A DNA stretch of 38,622 nucleotides from an uncultured Prevotellaceae bacterium (GCA_947166655.1 CAMVFC010000018.1:1-38622), one strand, 5' to 3'. Numbered from the stretch's first letter, positions 18,501 through 28,672 are shown. The notes: generated by a model from the sequence alone, not told the origin. Made by a program: numbers and translations.

Positions 18501-19283
18501 ATGCGACTCAAAAAAACGGTTTTCAACGATCTTGTCATCGCTTCCGTGGCGGTGCTTTTTTGTGTGCGGCTGTGCCATCCCGGGGTGGTGCCTGGGGCCG
18601 TTGCCGAGTCGTCTTCGGAGCCTGTCGGGGCAGAGAATCCGGCGGAAGCGGACAGTCCGGTGGCCGCAGAGGCCGAGGCGTCAGCCGCCGGCGCCCTCGA
18701 TTTCTCCTATCGTCACCCCATCAGGGGCGTGCATTCCTATGCCGACTGCTTCCCCGACCTGCAGGAAGTGCAGTATCCGTCGGCCCGCCAGCATGGCGTC
18801 CGGCCGGTGCGCAACCGTGTCGAGGCCGAGCATCGCAAGAAAGAACTGCTTTGCGTGGCTTTCAATCCTTATTATGAGATGGACGCCGCCATGAGCCACA
18901 GCATCCCCTATCTGGTGCCTCGTGCGAGTGCGCTGCTCGAGCACATCAGCCGTCGTTTCCTGGACTCCCTGGCCGTGAAAGGCATCCCCCTGCACACGCT
19001 CATCGTGACCAGCGTGCTGCGCTCAGAGGCCGATGTCGCCCGTCTGCGCCGCACCAACGGCAACGCCTCCGAGCAGAGCTGCCATCGCTTCGGCACCACG
19101 TTCGACATCTCGTACAATCGCTACCACACCGTCTCCCCTCCGGGCGAGCCTGCCCGCCGCGCCGTGCGCAGCGATTCGCTCAAGTACATCCTCTGCGAAG
19201 TGCTGCGTGATGCCCGTGCCGAGGGCCGTTGCTGGGTGAAGTACGAGGTGAAGCAGGGCTGCTTCCACATCACCGTGCGTTGA
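18501..19283 (+). CDS. DUF5715-like secreted protein (possible M15/VanY-like peptidase fold)
   Basis: N-terminal signal; LIVTSVLRSEADVARLRRTNGNASEQSCHRFGTTFDISYNRY. Confidence 0.65.
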   Translation: MRLKKTVFNDLVIASVAVLFCVRLCHPGVVPGAVAESSSEPVGAENPAEADSPVAAEAEASAAGALDFSYRHPIRGVHSYADCFPDLQEVQYPSARQHGVRPVRNRVEAEHRKKELLCVAFNPYYEMDAAMSHSIPYLVPRASALLEHISRRFLDSLAVKGIPLHTLIVTSVLRSEADVARLRRTNGNASEQSCHRFGTTFDISYNRYHTVSPPGEPARRAVRSDSLKYILCEVLRDARAEGRCWVKYEVKQGCFHITVR

Positions 19284-19441
19284 GCCCTTCCCTTCCTTCC
19301 CCTCTTTTTCTGTCCTCCCTCCTCCCTTGTTCGTTTGTTAAGAAAATAAAAATTTTCATTGTCGGTTAAACCCTTCCCTTGGCTGCGTGTCATAACCATG
19401 TGATCACACTCCAAGTAATAACACTTAAAAGATAACCTACA

Positions 19442-19993
19442 ATGAGAGCATATATTTTTCTTTTCACATTCATTGCCGCATTAGCAGGCAGCATTCACAA
19501 CACAAACGCACAAGATAGAGGCGCTCGCTCGGAGCGTCGTGCCGAGATGCAGGCACGCCAGACAGAGCGTCTGATAAAGGACCTGAAGCTCACCGACGAG
19601 CAGAAGCCCAAGTTCGAAGCCATCTACAAGCGCTACCTTGAAGAGCTCTCCGCCGTTCGTGCCGAGGACCGCGATGAGCGTTCCGAAGCCGGAACGAAGG
19701 ACAAGGACCTGACCGACGCCGAGGCCACCGCCCGACTGAACAAGATCTTCGAGACGCAGGCCGACCAGATTCAGAAGAGCCAGTTGCGCCTGGACATTCA
19801 GAAGAAGTACTGCGCCGAGCTCTCCTCGCTGCTCACGCCCCAGCAGCTGGTGCGTGTCTTCCGTCCGCGGAACCTGCAGCGTCAGGGCGGCAACCGTCAG
19901 GGCGGCCAGGGCGGACGTGGCGGCTTCGGCGGCCAGCGTAACGGAGGCTTCGGTGGCGGTGGCGGTTTCGGCGGCCCCCGCGGAGAGTTCTGA
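19442..19993 (+). CDS. DUF4890-like periplasmic protein with Gly-rich tail
   Basis: Signal peptide; RQTERLIKDLKLTDEQKPKFEAIYKRYLEEL; RGGFGGQRNGGFGGGGGFGGPRGEF C-terminus. Confidence 0.75.
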   Translation: MRAYIFLFTFIAALAGSIHNTNAQDRGARSERRAEMQARQTERLIKDLKLTDEQKPKFEAIYKRYLEELSAVRAEDRDERSEAGTKDKDLTDAEATARLNKIFETQADQIQKSQLRLDIQKKYCAELSSLLTPQQLVRVFRPRNLQRQGGNRQGGQGGRGGFGGQRNGGFGGGGGFGGPRGEF

Positions 19994-20084
19994 AGCCGCA
20001 TTCCTGGAAAAGCATCTGAACAAGCAATCCACTTAACCTTAGATAATTGATTTCATGGTATTTTTAGATTGATTAGTTGATTGG

Positions 20085-20144
20085 GTCTGCGTAGTGTCGC
20101 AGACAGAAGCAGGGCGCAGCTCGTGAGAGTAGCGCCCTGTTTTT
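20085..20144 (+). terminator. Double hairpin; second is a rho-independent terminator
   Basis: GTCTGCG-TAGTGT-CGCAGAC (20085-20104), then AGGGCGC...GCGCCCT followed by GTTTTTAT. Confidence 0.8.
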
Positions 20145-20190
20145 ATATCGCATTTTTTGAGCCTCACCCGATGAAAAAGTGCGGGAAATC

Positions 20191-20221
20191 TTTGCCGTTC
20201 GGCGGGAAAGACGTACCTTTG
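20191..20221 (+). promoter_or_regulatory. Bacteroidetes promoter TTTG-N19-TACCTTTG
   Basis: TTTG 20191-20194, N19, TACCTTTG 20214-20221, upstream of the 20268 CDS. Confidence 0.8.
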
Positions 20222-20267
20222 CAGCGTACAATCATTATTTCAAACAACCCTTAATCTTATTCAGTGT

Positions 20268-21650
20268 ATGAGAAAATTCTACTCTATGCTTCTTGCCATG
20301 CTGACTGTCTGCACGTTGGCACAGGCACAGGTGACATTTGACTTCACAGGTGAGGATGCTTATTCCCTTTTTGGTTTCACGGGTTTCTCCACGAATGAAT
20401 CGAATGAAGGAGATTTCTATGAAGCAACGTCTCTCACTTCGGGGCCTGTCACCATTACAGTGTCACCTTCTGAGGGGCATACTGCTAATCGTATGTGGTA
20501 TGGATCACTACGAATGTATGGTGGCACATTGACAATTGCTTCTTCCGGTGAGTTGATTTCGTCCATCGCTTTTGAAGTCGCCAAGTGGAACGATGGCAAT
20601 TCCTCAAACGTCGGAAGTTTGGAAACAGGGAAGTGGACAGGCAATGCTTCCTCGGTCGTCATTACCATTGCTGCGAATACGCAAATAAAGAAAATCGTCG
20701 TATCTTTGGGCAACAGTGGCGAGGGTCCTGGCGAAGACCCCGTTGATCCTACACCTAAAGAAAGAATGGGCGACGGTACGCTGGCCAATCCCTACAATTC
20801 TGTAGCAGCCAGTGTGGTAGCTTCTGAACTGGAATCTGGTCAGATTACTGAGAAGGAGTACTATGTAAAGGGTAAAATCTCACAAATTAAGTATAGTTTC
20901 AGCGTTCAGTACGGCACTGCTACTTTTTGGATCTCCGACGATGGTACGACCGACCAACAGTTCCAGATTTACAACACCTACTACCTCGGCAATCGTGCGT
21001 GGGTGGAGGGTGACACGCAGATTGCACTCGGTGATGATGTCATCGTCTGCGGAAAACTGATCAATTATAATGGAACCCCAGAGACAGCTTCCAGACAAAA
21101 CTATCTATATAGCCTCAATGGCAAGACCGCTGGCGGCGATACGCCAGAGCCGCAGCCTCAGCCTGGAATGGGCGAATGGGAAAGCACAGTCTATTCTCCG
21201 CTGTTAGTAGAACATGCACTTGTACTTGCGGCAGGGCTCGATGCCAGCACGAAGAGTCCTCAAAACGTCTTTGTGAAAGGAATTGTCTCCGAAATCACGG
21301 AAGTCAATACCCAGTACGGCAACGCCACCTATTACATTTCTGATGACGGCACCACCGACCAGCAACTGCTCGTCTACCGCGGTCGTGGTGTGAATGGAGC
21401 CAGGTTCGAGTCCGAAGATGCCCTCGCTGTCGGTGACCACGTGATTGTCTGCGGTCAGATTGTCAACTTCAAGGGCGAGACGCTCGAGTTCACCACGGGC
21501 AGCTCCATCCTCAGCCTCAAGCCCGCTGCTGTCAGCGTGGTGAAGGCCGATGCTGCCGAAGGTGACATCTACACCATTGCCGGTCAGCGCGTTCCCGCCA
21601 TCACCCGCCACGGCCTCTATATCGTCGGCGGCAAGAAGGTGGTGAAGTAA
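20268..21650 (+). CDS. Secreted OB-fold (DUF6359-like) repeat protein with N-terminal W-T-G beta domain
   Basis: Two repeats (GDGTLANPYNSVAAS...YYVKGKISQI...ATFWISDDGTTDQQFQIY...; ...YYISDDGTTDQQLLVYRGRGVNG...). C-terminal IYTIAGQRVPAITRHGLYIVGGKKVVK. Confidence 0.75.
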   Translation: MRKFYSMLLAMLTVCTLAQAQVTFDFTGEDAYSLFGFTGFSTNESNEGDFYEATSLTSGPVTITVSPSEGHTANRMWYGSLRMYGGTLTIASSGELISSIAFEVAKWNDGNSSNVGSLETGKWTGNASSVVITIAANTQIKKIVVSLGNSGEGPGEDPVDPTPKERMGDGTLANPYNSVAASVVASELESGQITEKEYYVKGKISQIKYSFSVQYGTATFWISDDGTTDQQFQIYNTYYLGNRAWVEGDTQIALGDDVIVCGKLINYNGTPETASRQNYLYSLNGKTAGGDTPEPQPQPGMGEWESTVYSPLLVEHALVLAAGLDASTKSPQNVFVKGIVSEITEVNTQYGNATYYISDDGTTDQQLLVYRGRGVNGARFESEDALAVGDHVIVCGQIVNFKGETLEFTTGSSILSLKPAAVSVVKADAAEGDIYTIAGQRVPAITRHGLYIVGGKKVVK

Positions 21651-21660
21651 ACGTCTTTTC

Positions 21661-21724
21661 CCGCCCGCAACGGGCGGACATCCTGCCAAGAGGCTGCGTC
21701 CGGAAGCAAAGGGCGCAGCCTCTT
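21661..21724 (+). terminator. Hairpin plus terminator-like hairpin
   Basis: CCGCCCG-CAA-CGGGCGG; AGAGGCTGCG...CGCAGCCTCT followed by TTCTC. Confidence 0.65.
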
Positions 21725-21879
21725 TCTCTGTTCAGGCTGTCCGAAAGGGGAGGGGAGTGGGCTGGCACCTGCCTGCGGGTAGCGTCTCTTCCCCCTCCTT
21801 GACAGCGAGGCCGTTTGCGGGCTCTCAGAGCAATGTGCAGGGCGTCTCGGAGCAGACCGAAAGGGGTCTGCCTGAAAAG

Positions 21880-21980
21880 TCTCTTAAGTTTTCGCCGAAA
21901 GTGCCTGCAGTTTTGCTCAAAAACGTTAAGGAATTTCGGTAAAACTCCCTTGAGTTTCGCGCAAAAGTCAAGACACTTTT
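21880..21980. repeat. Diverged copies of a CTTGAGTTT...AAAGTCAAG palindromic repeat
   Basis: CCCTTGAGTTTCGCGCAAAAGTCAAG resembles the 28675-28795 units. Confidence 0.5.
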
Positions 21981-22167
21981 GCACATTTTTCAAGGCAAAT
22001 TGAAACGCCTGTCTTCACCGGCTCACGGCAGAGCGTAAAGAAAAGACATTTGCGCCTGCCGCCGACGGCGCCCGCTTGCCTGTCGGGTGTGCAAATATCC
22101 GTGGCCGGATGTTCTCCCGCAGACTTGCCATCCAAACGGGCACTGAACCCTTTTTTTGACAAAAACT

Positions 22168-22199
22168 TTTGGCTGTTCAGCCTTTTTGCATTACCTTTG
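22168..22199 (+). promoter_or_regulatory. Bacteroidetes promoter TTTG-N20-TACCTTTG
   Basis: TTTG 22168-22171, N20, TACCTTTG 22192-22199, upstream of the endonuclease I pair. Confidence 0.75.
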
Positions 22200-22222
22200 T
22201 CGCAGATAAACAATAGAATCAC

Positions 22223-23731
22223 ATGAAGAGACGTGTACTTTTCGTGGCTTTTGCCGCATTCCTGTTCTCGCTGACTCCTGTCTGTCAGACGTTTGCCGCC
22301 GATATTAAGACGTTTGACCTCAAGAAGTACTATGCCAAGGCCAATGGCAAGAAAGCTGCCGACCTGAAGACAGCGTTGCACAGTGTGATAGCCAAGCATA
22401 CGAACATAGGCTATGATGGACTGCTGGAAGCCTATCACGATACCGACAAGCGTGCCGATGGTTACCTGCGCGACTGGTATTCCAACGCCACCAGATACGT
22501 GATTGGCGGACCGGCTGAGAACCATTCCTATAAAGGAGAGGGCGACGGCTACAACCGTGAACATCTGGTGCCACAGAGCTGGTTCGGAAGTGGCGAAATG
22601 AAGAGCGACCTCTTTCAGGTGGTGCCCTCCGACGGCTATGTCAACAACCGCCGAGGAAACTATCCTTTCGGTGAGAACCGGGGCGAGTCCTATACGTCTG
22701 CCAACGGATACAGCAAGGTGGGAGCCTGCACCGTCAGCGGCTACAGCGGACAGTGCTTCGAGCCCAACGATGAGATCAAGGGTGACATCGCCCGCATCTA
22801 TTTCTATGTGCTGGCTTGCTACGAGAACCTGCATCCGAACTGGACCGGTGGCAGTGCCTCGCAGTTCTTCGACGGCAAGAAATACCCGGGTCTGAAGGAC
22901 TGGGCGCTGAAGATGCTGCTTCGCTGGGCCAAGCAAGACCCTGTGGACCAGGTGGAGAAAGCCCGCAACGATTCTGCATACACGAAGCAGGAGAACCGCA
23001 ATCCCTTCGTCGACTATCCCTCCCTGTGCGAATATGTATGGGGCGACAGCGTCAGCTATGTCTTCGACATCAACCAGCCTCACGGGCAGTCGACCGTGGA
23101 GAACCCCGACCCGCAGCCCGGCGATGACCCCGACCCGCAGCCCGGAGACGACCCCGACCCGCAGCCCGGCGACCCGGAAGTGAATCCTGAAGCAGGCTCC
23201 GGCACCATTGTCTTCGCCGAACTGACTTGGAAAGGAGCCACCCACGCGACGTATGGAAAAGGATATACCGCCACGGCCAACGGATTAACGCTGAGCTACT
23301 TCAAGGCAACATCCGGCGTGGAACCCGTGGACGTCAGCAAGTATGGCGAGCTCCGCTTCTACGACAAGTCGGTCTTCATCATCGAAGGAGCCGAAATCAC
23401 AGGCGTGACCTTCCATGCCGGCGACAAAAAAGGCGAGATTGTCATTGACGGAAAGACCTTGAGCTTCGATGGCTCCGAACTCTCATGGACGGGCAGCATG
23501 AATCCCTTCATCTGCACGGCCAGCGCACAGTCCCGCATCAGCAGCATCGACGTCACCGTGAAGGCTGCCGAGCCGGAGACCGTGGTGAGCGTGCAGTCGT
23601 TCAGCCTCTTGCCCGACTCGCTGAAGGTCTTCTCCGCAGACGGCAAGTATATGGGACGTAAAATCCCTGCACGCCGAGGCACCTACGTCGTCCGTCGCGG
23701 CCGCACCGTCCGTAAGTATATGGTCAAATAA
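22223..23731 (+). CDS. Secreted endonuclease I family nuclease with PDPQPGDD repeat linker and W-T-G beta domain
   Basis: GYNREHLVPQSWFGSGEMKSDLFQVVPSDGYVNNRRGNYPFGE; signal peptide; C-terminal VFSADGKYMGRKIPARRGTYVVRRGRTVRKYMVK. Confidence 0.88.
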   Translation: MKRRVLFVAFAAFLFSLTPVCQTFAADIKTFDLKKYYAKANGKKAADLKTALHSVIAKHTNIGYDGLLEAYHDTDKRADGYLRDWYSNATRYVIGGPAENHSYKGEGDGYNREHLVPQSWFGSGEMKSDLFQVVPSDGYVNNRRGNYPFGENRGESYTSANGYSKVGACTVSGYSGQCFEPNDEIKGDIARIYFYVLACYENLHPNWTGGSASQFFDGKKYPGLKDWALKMLLRWAKQDPVDQVEKARNDSAYTKQENRNPFVDYPSLCEYVWGDSVSYVFDINQPHGQSTVENPDPQPGDDPDPQPGDDPDPQPGDPEVNPEAGSGTIVFAELTWKGATHATYGKGYTATANGLTLSYFKATSGVEPVDVSKYGELRFYDKSVFIIEGAEITGVTFHAGDKKGEIVIDGKTLSFDGSELSWTGSMNPFICTASAQSRISSIDVTVKAAEPETVVSVQSFSLLPDSLKVFSADGKYMGRKIPARRGTYVVRRGRTVRKYMVK

Positions 23732-23746
23732 CCAATCGACGCGCTT

Positions 23747-26110
23747 ATGAAACGAATCCTTCTCATCCTTTCCCTGCTTCCCGCCGTGTTGTCTGCCCAG
23801 CCTGTGGCGCAGACAGACTACATTCGCGCAGTGCAAGGACTGAGTGAGGCGGAACTGAAGACGGCCCTGCACAACCTCATCCAGCCGCAGACCATTCTCG
23901 GCTATGGCGGGGGCGAGGGGCGCACGTGGGCCGGCTTTGCCGCTGCCGACGACATGGGCGACGGCACCGTGCGCGACCGCTACAGCCATCAGGTGCGGCG
24001 CTTCAACGGCAACAAGGCCGTCGATGGCATGAACATCGAGCACATCTGGGCCAACTCATGGTGGGGACACACCGTGAACAATGCCTACTGCGACCTCTTC
24101 AACCTCTATCCCGCTGACCGCGATGCCAACGGGCAGAAGAGCAACAACCCCATCGGCATAGTCTCGGGGCGCACGGCTTTCGACAACGATGTCACCCGCG
24201 TAGGCATCTCGGACAGCTATCGGCCCGACTCGCTCATCACGGCGTGGGAGCCCGCCGACGAATGGAAAGGCGACTTCGCGCGTACCTATTTCTATATGGC
24301 TACGACCTATCAGCACATGTCCGACGAATGGCAGACCAAGGACGGACTGCTCACGGTGGACCCCCACTCGTGGCAGACCATGCGCCCCTGGGTCTATCAG
24401 CTGATGATGGAGTGGGCCGCGGCTGATCCCGTGGACGACATCGAGCGGGCCCGCAATGACGCTATCGCCGCCATCCAGGGCAACCGCAATCCCTTCGTCG
24501 ACTGGCCCGGCCTGGAAGAATATATGTGGGGCGAACAGGTGGGCGAGACGTTCTATCTCGACCCGGAATCCACTGCGCCCGAGCTGTTTGTGCCTGCCGA
24601 GGGGCGCACGGTCGACTTCGGTCTGCAGGCCCTCAGCCTCGGCTTGCAGCGTTCCGTCAGCGTGCGCGGGCGCAATCTTGCCGAGGGCCTTCGTGCCACC
24701 ATCGTGGGCGATGGCTTTGCGATGGAGGACGCCGAGCTTACACCCGAAGAGATCGAGGCCGGCGCGCAACTGGCCCTCACCAGCACTGCTACTGAGGCTG
24801 GCACGTACGAGGCGACGCTGGTGCTCGCCTGTGGCGACGGTTTCGAGCAGCACGTGCCGCTGCGAATGACGATGATGGAAGGCATCCCGGCCTTCGGCCC
24901 CCGCGACATCACCTGCTCGCAGTATGTCAAAAGATTCACGGCCTCGTGGATGGATATGCACTTGCCCCAGGGCGAGGCATACACCCTCAATGTCTATACC
25001 AAGGCCAAGAACGGCAGCCTCTCTGCCGTCAAAGGCTCACCCTTCGCAGTGGCCGACACGTTCTATGTCGTCAACGCGGGCCTCTCGGCCTCCAAGACCT
25101 ACTATTACACCGTCTCCAACGCCGACGGCACCCTCGTGAGCAACGAGGTGCAGGTGGACATGCCGGCCATGACGCCCAGCTTCACTGTGCCCTCCACCTA
25201 TCTGCTCTTCTCCGGTATGCCCGATGTGGCTTCCGCATCGCTGCCCGTCACCCTCTCGGTCAAGTATCTCCCGGCGGCCAACAGCGGAGTAACGATGACG
25301 TGCACGGCACCCTTCGAGTTCTGTCTGGACGGCGAGACATGGCTGTCGCAGCATACGATGCAGCTGCCTAAGACGACGATGGACACCACATTCCAGGTGC
25401 GCCTCGCGGGCGTACCCGATGAAGGCCGTTACGAGGGGCTGCTGACGCTCTCGGCCGACGGCGTGAGCGATATCGAGGTGACCCTCGATGCCACCGTGGA
25501 GTACAACCGGGGCTTCTTTGAAAACTTCGAACTGAACAGCAAGAGCTCGTACGTCTCGGCGGCCCTGCAGTGCTCGGCGGCCTTGTGGTACTTCGACGAC
25601 TGCATCATTGCCAGCGACAACCGCCGCAACGACAGCCGCTCGGTGCGTATCATGTGTGGCGGAACGGCCGAGATGCAGGAGGATAAGCCCCTGGGCTGCG
25701 ACTCGCTGTGGTTCTGGGCGGGACTCTTTAATAAAGATGAGGGGACGACACTGACCGTCAGCTACAGTCTGGACAGCGGCGTGTCGTGGACGCCCGTGGT
25801 CAGCGACCTCGCCTTCGACAAGGGCACGTGGGACCGTTATGGCTATAAGATTGACCGCCAGGGCGATATCCGCCTGCGTTTCACGGCAGGGGGAGCTTCC
25901 GGAAAGCGTGTCAACCTCGATGATGTCCAGATGAGTGATTACGGTCTGCTCGTCGTGCCCGTGCCGACGATGGAATGGATGAGCGAGGAGACCGCGCCCA
26001 CGCTGGTCTACACCTTCGATGGCCGCTATGTCGGTACGCGTGTGCCGAATCGGCCGGGAATCTATATCCTTCGCCGCGGCAGTCACGTCACAAAGCACAT
26101 CGTCAGGTAA
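23747..26110 (+). CDS. Secreted endonuclease I family nuclease, multidomain
   Basis: GMNIEHIWANSWWGHTVNNAYCDLFNLYPADRDANGQKSNNPIG; downstream beta-sandwich regions; C-terminal VYTFDGRYVGTRVPNRPGIYILRRGSHVTKHIVR. Confidence 0.82.
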   Translation: MKRILLILSLLPAVLSAQPVAQTDYIRAVQGLSEAELKTALHNLIQPQTILGYGGGEGRTWAGFAAADDMGDGTVRDRYSHQVRRFNGNKAVDGMNIEHIWANSWWGHTVNNAYCDLFNLYPADRDANGQKSNNPIGIVSGRTAFDNDVTRVGISDSYRPDSLITAWEPADEWKGDFARTYFYMATTYQHMSDEWQTKDGLLTVDPHSWQTMRPWVYQLMMEWAAADPVDDIERARNDAIAAIQGNRNPFVDWPGLEEYMWGEQVGETFYLDPESTAPELFVPAEGRTVDFGLQALSLGLQRSVSVRGRNLAEGLRATIVGDGFAMEDAELTPEEIEAGAQLALTSTATEAGTYEATLVLACGDGFEQHVPLRMTMMEGIPAFGPRDITCSQYVKRFTASWMDMHLPQGEAYTLNVYTKAKNGSLSAVKGSPFAVADTFYVVNAGLSASKTYYYTVSNADGTLVSNEVQVDMPAMTPSFTVPSTYLLFSGMPDVASASLPVTLSVKYLPAANSGVTMTCTAPFEFCLDGETWLSQHTMQLPKTTMDTTFQVRLAGVPDEGRYEGLLTLSADGVSDIEVTLDATVEYNRGFFENFELNSKSSYVSAALQCSAALWYFDDCIIASDNRRNDSRSVRIMCGGTAEMQEDKPLGCDSLWFWAGLFNKDEGTTLTVSYSLDSGVSWTPVVSDLAFDKGTWDRYGYKIDRQGDIRLRFTAGGASGKRVNLDDVQMSDYGLLVVPVPTMEWMSEETAPTLVYTFDGRYVGTRVPNRPGIYILRRGSHVTKHIVR

Positions 26111-26170
26111 TCTTCATCCTTCACTCTTCATTCCTCTTTCTTCACTCTTCATTCCCCACTCTCTACTCCC

Positions 26171-26935
26171 TTGCGCTACTTCATCGACCTTTCCTTCGAC
26201 GGCACTGCCTACCATGGTTGGCAGGTGCAGCCCAATGGCGAGAGCGTCCAGGGCGTGTTGCAGCGCGCACTCTCCACTTTGTTGCAGCAAGAGACGGCGA
26301 TTACGGGAGCCGGACGCACCGATGCCGGGGTCCATGCGCGTCTGATGGTGGCGCATTTCGACGTGCAGGCGCCGCTCCCGCTACCTCCTGTGAGGGGCGG
26401 ACAGCAGCAGTCTGCCGAGGATTATCTGTGCTTCCGCCTGAATGGCATCCTGCCTTACGATATAGCCGTGCAGCGCATCTATGCCGTGGCCGACGACGCC
26501 CATGCGCGTTTCTCGGCCGTCGCCCGCACGTATCATTATTATGTCCACACGTGTAAGTCGCCTTTCCTGCGCAACTATTCCTGGCGGCTGGTGCGCACGC
26601 CCGACTTTGCGGCCATGAACCGCGCCGCAGCCCTCTTGCCGGAATACCTGGACTTCACCAGCTTCTCCAAGCTGAACACCGACACGAAGACCAATATCTG
26701 CCACGTGAGTTCGGCCCGCTGGGTGCAGTTGAATGCTGATGAGTGGCGCTTTGAGATCACTGCCGACCGCTTCCTTCGCAACATGGTGCGTGCCATCGTC
26801 GGCACACTCATGGAGGTGGGCCGCGGCACGCTGACGCTCGATGGTTTCCGGCAAGTCATCGAGAAGAAAGACCGCAGCGTGGCCGGTGACAGTGTGCCGG
26901 CCAGGGGGCTGTTTCTCGTTAATGTGGAATATTGA
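26171..26935 (+). CDS. truA: tRNA pseudouridine synthase A (TTG start likely)
   Basis: MRYFIDLSFDGTAYHGWQVQPNGESVQGVLQRAL...ITGAGRTDAGVHA...FLRNMVRAIVGTLMEVGRG. Confidence 0.93.
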   Translation: MRYFIDLSFDGTAYHGWQVQPNGESVQGVLQRALSTLLQQETAITGAGRTDAGVHARLMVAHFDVQAPLPLPPVRGGQQQSAEDYLCFRLNGILPYDIAVQRIYAVADDAHARFSAVARTYHYYVHTCKSPFLRNYSWRLVRTPDFAAMNRAAALLPEYLDFTSFSKLNTDTKTNICHVSSARWVQLNADEWRFEITADRFLRNMVRAIVGTLMEVGRGTLTLDGFRQVIEKKDRSVAGDSVPARGLFLVNVEY

Positions 26936-26937
26936 TT

Positions 26938-27888
26938 ATGTGGTTAGTCCTCGCTTTCACCTCAGCCGCCCTGCTCGGCTTCTACGATGTCTTCAAGAAA
27001 CAGGCCTTGAGGGCGAACTCCGTCGTGCATGTGCTGACGCTGAACACGCTCTTCAGCTCGCTCATCTTCCTGCCTCTCGTCCTGCTGTCGGCCTCGGGGA
27101 GACTCTCTCCGTCGTCCGTCCTCTACGTCCCTGTCTGCGGGTGGGAGGTGCATCGCTACGTCATCCTGAAGGCGCTCATCGTCCTGGCCTCGTGGCTCTG
27201 CGGCTATTTCGCCATGAAGAACCTGCCGCTCACCATCGTGGGCCCCATCAATGCCACACGTCCGGTCATGGTGCTGCTGGGGGCGCTGCTCATCTTCGGT
27301 GAGTGCCTGAATACCTATCAGTGGATTGGTGTGCTGCTGGCCATCACCGGTTATTACCTGTTGCGTCGCAGCGGAAAGAAAGAAGGCATCGACTTCCGTC
27401 ACAACCGCTGGATCGTGCTGGCCATCCTGGGTGCGCTCTTCGGAGCCGTCAGTGCCCTCTATGATAAGTTCCTGCTGGCGCCCGCAGAGGCAGACGGTCT
27501 CGGGCTGGACCGTATGGTGGTGCAGAGTTACTTCCTGTTCTATCAGTTTGTCATGATGGCAGGTGTGCTGCTGGTCATGCAGTGCTTCGGAGCGTCATCG
27601 CACGGGCGCAGCCAGACGACGGGCGGACAGGCGCGCGCCGTCTTCCAGTGGCGATGGTCCATTCCCCTCATCTCTCTGTTCCTCTCTGCAGCAGACTTCG
27701 TCTATTTCTATGCCCTCACTCAGCCCGAAGCCCTTATCTCGGTGGTCTCCATGATACGTCGCGGCAGTGTGCTCGTCAGCTTCTTTGTCGGAGCCCTCGT
27801 CTTCCGCGAGAAGAATCTGTGGTCCAAGGCCGTCGACCTCGCCTTCGTCATCCTCAGCATGGTCTTCCTCTGGCTGGGTTCCATCTGA
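26938..27888 (+). CDS. EamA/DMT superfamily transporter
   Basis: About ten hydrophobic helices; NLPLTIVGPINATRPVMVLLGALLIFGECLNTYQWIGVLLAITGYYLL. Confidence 0.85.
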   Translation: MWLVLAFTSAALLGFYDVFKKQALRANSVVHVLTLNTLFSSLIFLPLVLLSASGRLSPSSVLYVPVCGWEVHRYVILKALIVLASWLCGYFAMKNLPLTIVGPINATRPVMVLLGALLIFGECLNTYQWIGVLLAITGYYLLRRSGKKEGIDFRHNRWIVLAILGALFGAVSALYDKFLLAPAEADGLGLDRMVVQSYFLFYQFVMMAGVLLVMQCFGASSHGRSQTTGGQARAVFQWRWSIPLISLFLSAADFVYFYALTQPEALISVVSMIRRGSVLVSFFVGALVFREKNLWSKAVDLAFVILSMVFLWLGSI

Positions 27889-27920
27889 CAGTCCCTCTCA
27901 TCTTTATAAGCGTCTTTCCA

Positions 27921-28583
27921 ATGAAACAGTTCACTCTCTCCCTCCTCGTCGCCCTCTCTTCCCTCGCCGCCAGCGCACAACAACCTCTGATGCGCGATGT
28001 CTTTGCTGCGATGCCGGACAGCGTCCTGCCCATGGTCAGCAAGAACAACCGCTTGGACTGTATCGACTTCATAGAGAACCAGATGGAGGCCCGCGTGCGC
28101 AACGCCATCGGCGAGTATGTGACGTTGGAGGCACTGACGAAGGACTACTTGCGCTTCCGCACCAGCAGCGCAGCTCTGTTGGAGATGAAACTCCTGCCGA
28201 CGTCCGACAGCACTGCCGTCTTGTGCCTCGTTCATACGGTGCAGACGGGCGCAGAAGGCTCTGCCCTGCGCATGGAAGACAGCCATCTGCGTTTCCTGAG
28301 GCCCGACTGGAGCGAGCTTCCGTCCCAGGCCGCCGTCGCTTTCAGCGTTCCCGACGTCTCGGCATTCGTGAAGGCCGATGCTCCCGACAGCCTCCGGGCC
28401 GACTTCGAGCAGGCCCAGCGCTCCTTGCAGGCATTCCATCCAGTGCGGATGGCATTCTCTTCTGACGATGTCGTGCTGACACTGACGCTGCAGACGGCAC
28501 TTCTTTCCATGGAAGAGAAGCGGGCCGTGGAAGGCAGGCTGCAGTCCGTCGTCCGCCGGTGGAACGGGACGCGATTTGAGTAA
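27921..28583 (+). CDS. DUF3256-like secreted protein
   Basis: MKQFTLSLLVALSSLAASAQQPLMRDVFAAMPDSVLPMVSKNNRLDCIDFIE. Confidence 0.75.
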   Translation: MKQFTLSLLVALSSLAASAQQPLMRDVFAAMPDSVLPMVSKNNRLDCIDFIENQMEARVRNAIGEYVTLEALTKDYLRFRTSSAALLEMKLLPTSDSTAVLCLVHTVQTGAEGSALRMEDSHLRFLRPDWSELPSQAAVAFSVPDVSAFVKADAPDSLRADFEQAQRSLQAFHPVRMAFSSDDVVLTLTLQTALLSMEEKRAVEGRLQSVVRRWNGTRFE

Positions 28584-28672
28584 GCCGCTCTTTCCCGACT
28601 TCCTCACTCCGCTCTTGCAAACGGTGCAACTTGTTTATTCTGAATCGTCTGAAAGCTGATGGGATAGGGGAC

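Noticed and set aside
21968-23245. 425-aa minus-strand ORF opposite endonuclease I
   Set aside because: Antisense shadow of a GC-rich CDS with clear nuclease motifs; no recognisable domain, repeats of the PDPQPGDD region read backwards.
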